A stretch of 29,811 bases of DNA from an uncultured Cloacibacillus sp. (GTDB lineage: Bacteria > Synergistota > Synergistia > Synergistales > Synergistaceae), in NCBI GenBank assembly GCA_900545755.1, contig URAG01000026.1, positions 1-29,811 on the forward strand, in the 5' to 3' direction. Numbering within the stretch: position 1 is the stretch's first letter; each line of letters starts with the position of its first letter. This document shows, one piece after another, positions 24,125 through 29,811 of this stretch. The notes beneath the pieces were generated by a model. That model ran no database searches. It was given only the letters and a program-made list of their open reading frames with translations, and was not told the origin of the DNA. Made by a program: the position numbers and the translations under genes.

Positions 24125-25601
24125 CTAAAATGGATCTTTTGAACGCGAAGCCCGCCGGCGGATTCTCCTCGACGAATCTGACGGCGGCGCGACCGGCGCG
24201 GCGAACGTCAGAGCCAGGGCGTCTCCGTCGTCCGGAGAAAGAAGGCCGCGTTCTTTCATATCTTTTTTGCTTTCGAGCTGCATGAGCCCTTTCTGGTTAT
24301 AAAAAAACTCAGGGCCGATTAGGTCCTCGAATATGTCCTGAGCCTCGCGTCCGTCTTTCGGTAGCGCGCCTCCGTTTTCGAGCCAGTTCTTGACCGAGTT
24401 CCACATCTCTATCCGCCTGTTTAGAAATACGCGGCTGTCCGAAGCCTTTTCCTGGAAGAAAACTCCGAAGACGTTCCTGTGCCCCCCATGAAGAAAGGTT
24501 GTCGTACACTGCTGCGCCGACGTTGCCCATGTCGATGAAGCAGGCGTCCGGCTTATGCTCTTCGAGCAGCTTTCCGAGCGTCACGGAGAACTGCATGGTG
24601 TTTATCCGTTGCGTCTTATAAATGCGCTTAGCGCAAAGCCCCTGCCGCATCCAGACAGAGCACGAGTCTCCGCCTTCGCGCGCTATGTCGACGCCAAATA
24701 TCTTAGGAACGCCGTCGAGCACGTCTTCTTTGTAAATTCTCGATTGCGCCGCTTCGACCAGAGCAGAAGAAATGAGCTGTCCCGCCGCCTGGTCAGGAAA
24801 TTCGCCGCGGACCCTGACGCGGAAAAAGTCGGAATCCTCGCCGTACTGTTCTTCCCATTCGCTGAGCAGCTCCTTGTTCGTAATGTCGACCGTGCGGGAA
24901 TCCACCTTGAAGGTTTTCCACGCTCCTCGGTATTTGCGGAAACACTCGCGAAAACGCCCCGTGTTGCGCGTCGGGTTGCCGAAGGCGAGCCAGATAATTT
25001 CCGTCTCCGCATCAGTGAGAGCCCCTTCCGTGACTTCCCATATTTTGTCGTCAATGGCGGAGGCCTCGTCCATTATCACAAGGATGCGCTTGCGCCTGTT
25101 GTGCAGCCCGGCAAACGCTTCCGTGTTGGATACGCTCCACGTAACGCCGTCGCAGCGCCACGTAGCCTCAAAACCTTTCTGAGCCGAGAACCACATGCGC
25201 AGCCCTTCGCACGAGAACCAGTCCCGGACTATGGACCTCTGCCACCATGTGCTTATCTCCGGAAAGGTCTTTGTCTTGAGCTGAGGGAAAGTGTTCGCTG
25301 TGACGACTACTCGCGTGTTCGGGAACGTGGCGAGCCCCCAGTTCACATACCACGCGACGATGGCTGATTTTCCGATGCCGTGTCCCGACGACACTGCGAC
25401 GCGGATGGGGCTGTACGGCTCTTCCCGCAGCCTGCGGCCGACATATTCCAGATGCTCGCGCTGCCATTGCTGAGGGCCTGACATTCCGGACAGCGGCCCG
25501 TCCGGCTCGTTCCATTTATATGCGTAGAGCACCCAGCGGAGAGGATCATGCGCCATGCGCCCCATGTCGGCGGCCAGGACGCGCGCTTCTGCCTGCGTCA
25601 T
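24125..25601 (-). pseudogene. terL: Terminase large subunit, frameshifted
   Basis: The ATPase half is in one frame from ATG 25601: Walker A GHGIGKS (residues 73-79), Walker B LVIMDE (174-179), FGNPTRNTGRF coupling region. The nuclease half starts in that frame (GVDIAREGGDS, D305; FIDMGNVGAA, D357) but at residue 373 a run of six G shifts it. The correct continuation is in the next frame (WGHRNVFGVFFQEKASDSR, then MWNSVKNWLENGG and SPDDGDALALTFA, the last nuclease acid). The first frame ends at 24309 in a basic tail of other composition; the second ends at 24125. Without correction no complete nuclease would be made, and packaging would fail. Could be a sequencing error in the homopolymer. Confidence 0.9.
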
Positions 25602-26206
25602 TACGCGCCTCCGAGGCCGCTGCGGCTGCGCGCCGCGTTGATGTCGTCGACAAGGTTGATATTCACGGCCGTGTCAGCTTCCTTGAATCCTGCAATCTCC
25701 GCCAGCAGCTTGATAGCGGCTATACGGTCGTGCAGCTCTATTTCAGGGCCATATTTTCCTTGCCTGACTGACTTCAAAGCTCCGGCCTCTGCATCGGTCA
25801 GCGCTTCCGTCGGCGTGACGACCAAATCACCGAAATCGAGAAGCGTCTGCCCTCCGTGCCGCGCCGCAAGTTCGTCGAGAATTTCCTGCCTCTTAGGATT
25901 CTTCCTGTCCGGTGAAAGATTCACGAAATCCGTCAGCCGCGAAGTCGCTATCCCGACAAGCTCCTCTATGCACGTATCCCTCAGCATATCGCGGTCCCAC
26001 CCGCTCGCCGCGAGACGTTCTTTTTTCAGTTCAGCGATGCGCGCACGAATCTTGACGTTCCTTGACAATCTAGACGCATGCTCGCCCGCCGACTTTCTAT
26101 TCTCGGAATAACCGGCCCTGATGGCCGCCTCCGTTCCGTTGCCGCGGCACTCAAAAACATAAGCCTGACAGAATCTCTCCTGCCTGTCGTTCAGTTCGAC
26201 GGCCAC
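25601..26206 (-). CDS. terS: Terminase small subunit (Terminase_2 type)
   Basis: 201 residues from GTG 26206, eight bases after GGAGG; in-frame ATGs further upstream lie in or before the ribosome site. The signature LNDRQERFCQAYV, GNGTEAAIRAGYSENRKSAGEHASRLSRN matches Terminase_2 DNA-binding proteins (LTxKQxxFCxEYLxxxNATQAAIRAGYS...ASRLLxN). The C-terminal half has a charged helix and ends in a short GLGGA tail. It recognises the pac/cos DNA and loads TerL. The stop overlaps the terL start (TAATG). First gene of the structural operon. Confidence 0.92.
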   Translation of the reverse strand: MAVELNDRQERFCQAYVFECRGNGTEAAIRAGYSENRKSAGEHASRLSRNVKIRARIAELKKERLAASGWDRDMLRDTCIEELVGIATSRLTDFVNLSPDRKNPKRQEILDELAARHGGQTLLDFGDLVVTPTEALTDAEAGALKSVRQGKYGPEIELHDRIAAIKLLAEIAGFKEADTAVNINLVDDINAARSRSGLGGA

Positions 26207-26230
26207 ATTTACCACCTCCATACACAAATG

Positions 26231-26259
26231 AGATTATTTGATATACAATATAGATACAA
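26231..26259 (-). promoter_or_regulatory. Candidate promoter of the late structural operon
   Basis: On the minus strand TTGTAT (26259-26254) and TAATCT (26236-26231) are separated by exactly 17 bp, in an AT-rich gap between divergent dinJ and terS. Transcription would start about 18 bases before the terS start. TTTGATAT and ATACAAA in the same stretch form an imperfect inverted repeat that could be the DinJ operator, so toxin-antitoxin control and late transcription may overlap here. Confidence 0.45.
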
Positions 26260-26291
26260 AAAAAATAGGACATACAAAGGAGTGAAACACA

Positions 26292-26573
26292 ATGCCCAAA
26301 ACAGAAATGCTCCACGTAAGAGTAGAACCCGAAATAAAACAGATGGCTGACCAGACCTTCCGCAGCCTCGGCCTCACCACAGCCGACGCGATAAACGTAT
26401 TCCTGCGCAAAGCCATAGACGCCGGAGGCTTCCCCTTCGCAGTCCGCCGCCGGCTCAGCAAAGAAACGCTTGACGCTATGGAAGAGGGTTGGCGCTTAGC
26501 CCGCGACCCAAACGCCAAACGTTATCATTCTATGGAAGAAATAATTGCGGGGCTGGAATCTGATGACGAATAA
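26292..26573 (+). CDS. dinJ: Antitoxin, RelB/DinJ family
   Basis: 93 residues, AAAGGAG nine bases before the ATG. HVRVEPEIKQMADQTFRSLG, LTTADAINVFLRKAI is the ribbon-helix-helix DNA-binding domain of RelB/DinJ, and the C-terminal half (LSKETLDAMEEGWRLARDPN, then HSMEEIIAGLE) is the usual toxin-binding helix. It overlaps the toxin gene by 11 bases. DinJ neutralises YafQ and represses the operon. On the plus strand, opposite to terS, between the late regulator and terminase. Confidence 0.93.
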   Translation: MPKTEMLHVRVEPEIKQMADQTFRSLGLTTADAINVFLRKAIDAGGFPFAVRRRLSKETLDAMEEGWRLARDPNAKRYHSMEEIIAGLESDDE

Positions 26574-26850
26574 ATACGACGTTGTATGGACAAAGCAATT
26601 CAAAAAAGACTATAAGGCCGCCAAACGTCAAAGAAAAGACATCACGCTTTTGCTCGACGTCATTGAAATGCTCGCCAACGATGTACCTTTGCCGCCTCGA
26701 CATGAAGACCACGCGCTGGCCGGCAACTGGAAAGGCTATCGTGAATGCCACGTCTCGCCCGACTGGCTTCTGGTCTACATAAAAGAGGCGGATGTCTTAG
26801 TCCTTACTCTCTACCGCGCCGGAAGCCACGCAGAAATCTTCGGCAAATAA
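26563..26850 (+). CDS. yafQ: Toxin YafQ, mRNA endonuclease of RelE fold
   Basis: 95 residues from ATG 26563, within the end of dinJ. All YafQ active-site residues can be placed: H50, H63, D67, W68 and H89 (in HEDHALAGNWKGYRECHVSP, DWLLVYI and LYRAGSHAEIF). This is a ribosome-dependent mRNA interferase that cuts at specific codons when the antitoxin is depleted. Length is normal for the family, so it looks active. A hairpin follows the stop, but its T run is on the opposite strand. Confidence 0.93.
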   Translation: MTNKYDVVWTKQFKKDYKAAKRQRKDITLLLDVIEMLANDVPLPPRHEDHALAGNWKGYRECHVSPDWLLVYIKEADVLVLTLYRAGSHAEIFGK

Positions 26851-26862
26851 ATCAGCCCCGAC

Positions 26863-26897
26863 AAAAAAGCCGCCTTCCTCAAAAGAGGAAAAGCGGC
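26863..26897 (-). terminator. Terminator downstream of the regulator gene (leftward)
   Basis: GCCGC (869-873 in the last three digits) pairs with GCGGC (893-897) and TTCCTC with GAGGAA around AAAA. On the minus strand it is followed by TTTTTT. It blocks leftward transcription from the regulator before it reaches the toxin operon or terS, so the structural operon needs its own promoter. It may also partly serve yafQ. Confidence 0.75.
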
Positions 26898-27090
26898 CCT
26901 GTATTCTCGTCCGCCGCCCCTGCCGGGCGGTTCGTTTCCTTACGGCTTTCGCCAGTATAAAAATTATAGCAAAAAAACGTGAGAAAAAATTCTCAACAAT
27001 TCAGACACAATTTGACCTTTAACTCTTTGACCAATACGCGCGGAGAGACACTAGAAGAATGACGCAAGCTTGATTATGGGCGGCGGAAGT

Positions 27091-27537
27091 TCATTTCAGC
27101 GCGCCCATCCGCCAGTCCTCAAGCAGCGGCTGAACGTCGAGGACGGGGCGGTAAAGCCGGTTCAGGGCGCGCGAGATATGCCGGTAGACCGTGCTGTTGC
27201 TGAACATAAGTTCCGCCGCAACGTCCGGCACCTCCATCTTCCGCCAGTAACGCAGCGCCAGCACGCGCCGCTCGTCGGCGGAAAGCGCGCAGTAAGGCTC
27301 GTATATCCCGAACACCAGCGCCGAAAGGCTCCGCATCACGGGGTCGTCGTAGCGGTCGAGATACCTGTCCCCAGCGCATGACGCGCCGCCGCCGTCAACG
27401 CGCTCGTCATAAATACAGCCCCCGGCTAGCGCCCTCGCGTCCAGCATGAGTTTGTAACCGTCATAATCCCGCTTGATAGCCGGGAAATCCATCACCGCCC
27501 CCTCGGCGATCCTGTGCCTGTACGACGCCACCGTCAT
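27091..27537 (-). CDS. Sigma-like phage late transcription regulator (ArpU/RinA-type)
   Basis: 148 residues from ATG 27537; GTG 27531 is better spaced from AAGGAGG, so the product may begin two residues later. The C-terminal half has YCALSADERRVLALRYWRKM then PDVAAELMFSNSTVYRHISRALNRL, a sigma-70 region-4-like helix-turn-helix with a recognition helix STVYRHISRALNRL. Such proteins activate late gene transcription in temperate phages and are encoded just upstream of the terminase genes, as here. The N terminus (DFPAIKRDYDGYKLMLDARA) is family-like but less distinctive. Confidence 0.75.
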   Translation of the reverse strand: MTVASYRHRIAEGAVMDFPAIKRDYDGYKLMLDARALAGGCIYDERVDGGGASCAGDRYLDRYDDPVMRSLSALVFGIYEPYCALSADERRVLALRYWRKMEVPDVAAELMFSNSTVYRHISRALNRLYRPVLDVQPLLEDWRMGALK

Positions 27538-27568
27538 TCCTCCTTCTCCGTTCTCGTGTTTAACCCTT

Positions 27569-27666
27569 GCGCGTTTTGCGCGGCGCGACGGCGTTCCCCG
27601 TTCGCGTAAGCGGACATTTCAGACGGCCTTAAAGAGCGCCTAGTGCCGCGCGCGTTTTGCGCGGCG
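27569..27666. repeat. 17-bp direct repeat
   Basis: GCGCGTTTTGCGCGGCG occurs perfectly at 27569-27585 and 27650-27666, 81 bp apart. Each copy is itself a near-palindrome (GCGC..GCGC). It flanks the left edge of the iteron array and is different from the iteron motif, so it may be a second site, for the late regulator or the initiator. Confidence 0.8.
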
Positions 27667-27709
27667 AGCGCTTGCGGGCGCTTTTCGTAACGCCCGCGAA
27701 AACGCTCGC
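27664..27709. repeat. Nested perfect inverted repeat made of four iterons
   Basis: GCGAGCG (27664-27670) pairs with CGCTCGC (27703-27709), and GCGGGCG (27674-27680) with CGCCCGC (27691-27697), around a loop CTTTTCGTAA. The 46-bp element is the most stable fold in the non-coding region and is built from the same motif as the surrounding iterons. Confidence 0.75.
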
Positions 27710-27971
27710 ATGCGAAAAATCCAGTCTGTAGCCTTATTTATATATACATTGCGAGCACTGCGAGCACTTTAGAACTCATAAATTAGAAAATCATATTAAG
27801 ATAAAATTTCCTTAATTTACCCTGAAAAAAGCGCCGAAACGCCCGCAGAGGGTACACTAATCCCGTCATACCAACGGTTTTTCTTTCGCGAGCGCTTCCG
27901 CGAGCACTTTTGAAACGCTCGCGCCCCGTGCCCGAAAGCCTTGATATGACTGTATTCTTAAATGCGGGCGT

Positions 27972-29735
27972 TTAACGGTAGAGATATGAAACGCTCGCGG
28001 CCTGCTTCAGCTTCTTCGGAGGCACGCGCCAAAGACGGGCGTTCTCGTGGCCAGACTTTTTACTCGTCGTCCCCGTCAGCTTGCGCAGCACCCTCGCCGC
28101 CTTCATGGCGTCGCCGGGGCGCGGTATGCCTATGAATCCGGCTTCGATAAGCGCCTCCGTCGCTGTCATCTCGCACCAGAACTCGCGCGCTATCTCCCAG
28201 TCCAGCCCCTGCGTCAGCAGCTCCTCGACGGGGTTCGGGGCCTCGAACTGCCAGTTCTGGCGCGCAAGCTCCTCTTCCTCCTCTTTTGTGAGCCACCACT
28301 GCCCGAGCGGGTCTTCCGTGCCGCGCATGTAGTAGTCCTCGTAGATTTCGGCCCATATCTGCTGCATGTCGCGGCGGTCGACCATGTCCATGCGCTCGAC
28401 CGGGATGCACCACCATCTTGAGTTCCCCGTATCGTCTATGAGGATCTCGCGCTGGTTCACCGTAGCGCCGAAGACCGTGCGCCGCTGGAACTCGCTCATG
28501 CGCCGCCCCCACGGCATTCGCAGCACGTCCGTGCTGCGCGTGAGGAAGTTTTTCAAGGCCGACATGTCGGAACGTTTGAAAGTCCCCGCCCGCTCGCCCA
28601 GTTCCGTGATCCAGAAGGATATGGCGCGTTACAGGCTGTCCTTGTCGTTCGGGTCGAGCCCTATGCCCTCGTTGAAAAACTCGTCGCGCCCCGCGAGATT
28701 GCGGAACCACGTCGTCTTCCCTATTCCCTGGCCACCGATGAGGACGAGCACGCCCCTGTAGTGGAAGCCCCGCGGATGGAAGGCCGCCGCCGCGGCGGAG
28801 ACGAGCCACTTACGCATAAGCAGTTCCTTGAAACCGCGCGGGAAACCCTTCTCCTCGACGACGGAGTCGTAGACGTTCCCGATGCGGTGCATCCCGTCCC
28901 ACGGCTCTGAAAGTATCCACTCCCGCACCGGGTTGACGGCGTTCCTCGCAGCCATTTCGGAAAGGAACGGGTCTACGTTGCTCGAAGGAAAACCCCACTG
29001 CGCGCAGAGCGAAAGAATACGCCCCAGCGTCGCGTTCTTCACGTCGTCGCCGCAGTAGGCGCGCCCCGGCACGTCGATGATGCCCTCTTTCTTTATCTCG
29101 TCATATTTTACGCTGATTCCCGCGTAAGCGAGCAGCGCCTCAAGATTTGCGATAGTGCCCTTAGGACGCCCCGTCGTCTCGCTGATATGCACGAACTGCG
29201 GATAAGCGTGCCGCTCCTTATATTCCGAACGCGCCTTGAAACGTTCCAGCTTGCCAAGCATCGCCGCGCGCGTCTTTTTAAGGCCGTGCTTCGCGGCGTA
29301 GTCGTTCCAGTCGGACAGCTTCTCGCCCTCGTCGAAGTCAGGATAGACGAAAGGGACGCCCGTCTCGTCGAATATTTTAAGCGCGGCCGCGCCCCCGGTG
29401 TTCCCCATGCGCTTATAACGGTCGTTGTCGGCTGCGATGACGAATTCAACGGAAGGCCATAGCTCGCGGACGTTCTGTATAACGGGGCGCAGGTTGCCGG
29501 CGTCGGCCGCCGCTATCACGTCGTCCCCCGTCGCTTCCGCTATGGAACAGCCGGTGGCCCAGCCTTCGCACACCCAGCAGCGCGGAGAAATCTGCGCCGG
29601 CAGGCCGCGTTTTTCCCCTGCGGCTTCCTCCTTTCCACCCCCTAGAATAAGCTCACGCGACGCCGACGGAGAGCCCCCTTCGCCGTAAGGCGAAGCCGAA
29701 AAACTTCCACAGGGCTCTCCTAGCGCCCTATGAAG
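27972..29735 (-). pseudogene. Toprim/VirE-type phage primase-helicase, interrupted and truncated
   Basis: One frame can be followed from 29735 to 27972, broken by a single in-frame TAA at 28631-28629. Upstream part: a Toprim block CEGWATGCSIAEATG, FVIAADND, then FDEGEKLSDWND; next a VirE-type AAA+ helicase with Walker A GGQGIGKTT (28711-28736) and EGIGLDPNDKDS. Downstream of the stop the same frame continues RAISFWITELGERAG, then RMPWGRRMSEFQRRTVFGATV, NQREILIDDTGNSRWWCIPV, core of the same domain. The intact family has SVKQAVSFW at this point. The 5' end is lost to the IS at 29736; GTG 29573 is only an internal restart. Likely the P4-alpha-like replication initiator, now non-functional as one chain. 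Confidence 0.85.
29668..29720. repeat. Nested palindromic repeat within the primase frame
   Basis: Outer arms GGAGAGCCC (29668-29676) and GGGCTCTCC (29712-29720) enclose a perfect inner hairpin CTTCGCC-GTAA-GGCGAAG (678-695 in the last three digits). Read in the primase frame it gives a low-complexity Ser/Gly/Pro segment (CGSFSASPYGEGGSPSAS). It looks like a REP- or MITE-like palindrome inserted into the gene, not part of a Toprim domain. Confidence 0.55.
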
Positions 29736-29811
29736 TGATCTGAGCCCTAAAATTTAGACAAATAAAGAAGCCCTCCAGTACAGTAACGTATAAAATAGTA
29801 CAAGGAGGGCT
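29736..29811 (+). mobile_element. Left end of an IS3-family (IS150 group) insertion sequence
   Basis: The 25 bases from 29736 begin TGATCTGAGCCC and end AATTTAGACA, matching in length and layout the IS150-group terminal inverted repeat (TG..CTG..CCC...GACA). After it come -10-like TATAAAAT (29789-29796) and AAGGAGGG (29802-29809), as expected just before orfA. The transposase, the other end and the target duplication are outside the window. The inserted end cuts the primase frame after codon 29733-29735. Confidence 0.75.
29769..29811 (+). promoter_or_regulatory. Hairpin sequestering the IS ribosome-binding site
   Basis: AGCCCTCC (29769-29776) is perfectly complementary to GGAGGGCT (29804-29811), with GTAC/GTAC extending the stem inward. 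The right arm contains the ribosome site. Transcripts from outside would fold and hide it; transcripts from the internal TATAAAAT would start near 29803 and lack the left arm. IS10 and IS50 use this logic to avoid activation by outside promoters. Confidence 0.65.

Larger units (their letters stand above)
27541..27971. other. Non-coding iteron region, candidate replication origin
   Basis: No credible gene spans these 431 bases. They hold most of twelve copies of GCGRGCRYTT in both orientations (two with one mismatch), one of which extends into the primase 3' end: 27664, 27674, 27688 (inverted), 27700 (inv), 27751, 27760, 27837 (inv), 27888, 27900, 27913 (inv), 27964 and 27989 (inv). An AT-rich stretch (about 27732-27829) lies in the middle. 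Iterons plus an AT-rich segment directly after a P4-alpha-like primase-helicase gene resemble the phage P4 origin and crr region. Confidence 0.6.

Noticed and set aside
27664..27998. CRISPR array
   Set aside because: The repeats are 10 bp, in both orientations and irregularly spaced, with no spacers and no cas genes.
28629..28631. Stop-codon reassignment (TAA read as an amino acid)
   Set aside because: TAA ends many intact genes here (portal, coat, scaffold, terS) exactly before the next start, and TAG and TGA are also used as stops.
28060..28809. 249-codon minus-strand frame over the primase
   Set aside because: Arg/Gly/His-rich shadow; the primase motifs on both sides of the TAA are in the other frame.

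Overview
The window is most of a prophage lying directly downstream of a bacterial tRNA-Val(CAC) gene. Nearly all phage genes read right to left (minus strand). The gene set is that of a temperate podovirus: small and large terminase subunits, a podovirus-type portal, scaffold, a roughly 330-residue coat protein followed by a small cement-like protein, short-tail tube proteins, three internal virion proteins like T7 gp13/gp14/gp15, a 2282-residue ejection-type protein, and T7-gp17-like collagen-repeat fibres. This order resembles Bordetella phage BPP-1 and T7-like virions. The host is not identified. Moderately high GC with frequent ATA isoleucine codons and strong AGGAGG ribosome sites would suit an anaerobe such as Synergistota or a GC-rich Firmicute, but that is only a guess.

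Layout, left to right: tRNA-Val with a -10 box and terminator (1-145), the likely attachment site. Lysis cassette (191-2385): two spanin-like proteins, two holin-like proteins, an M15 peptidase and a lytic transglycosylase. A plus-strand Phd-Doc toxin-antitoxin operon (2397-3118). Tail-fibre genes (3136-6256). The giant polyvalent-type protein (6344-13192). Internal virion and tail-tube genes (13204-19341). Cement, coat, scaffold, accessory head genes and portal (19422-24112). Terminase (24125-26206). A plus-strand DinJ-YafQ operon (26292-26850). A sigma-like late regulator (27091-27537). A non-coding iteron-rich stretch that looks like a replication origin (27541-27998). A broken Toprim/VirE primase-helicase (27972-29735). 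The left end of an IS3-family insertion sequence (29736 to the window edge).

The structural operon is probably switched on by the regulator at 27091-27537 and read leftward from near 26231-26259 through terminase, head, tail, fibre and lysis genes, with intrinsic terminators before the tail-tube gene and after the giant gene. The two toxin-antitoxin operons sit on the opposite strand, one at each side of this late block.

The prophage looks damaged. The large terminase has a one-base insertion in a homopolymer, a small head gene has a second homopolymer frameshift, and the primase has an in-frame TAA, a nested palindrome and an IS in its 5' part. Most other genes are intact. Either this is a recently grounded prophage kept partly by its addiction modules, or some indels are sequencing errors. 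The integrase is not in the window and should lie beyond the IS.
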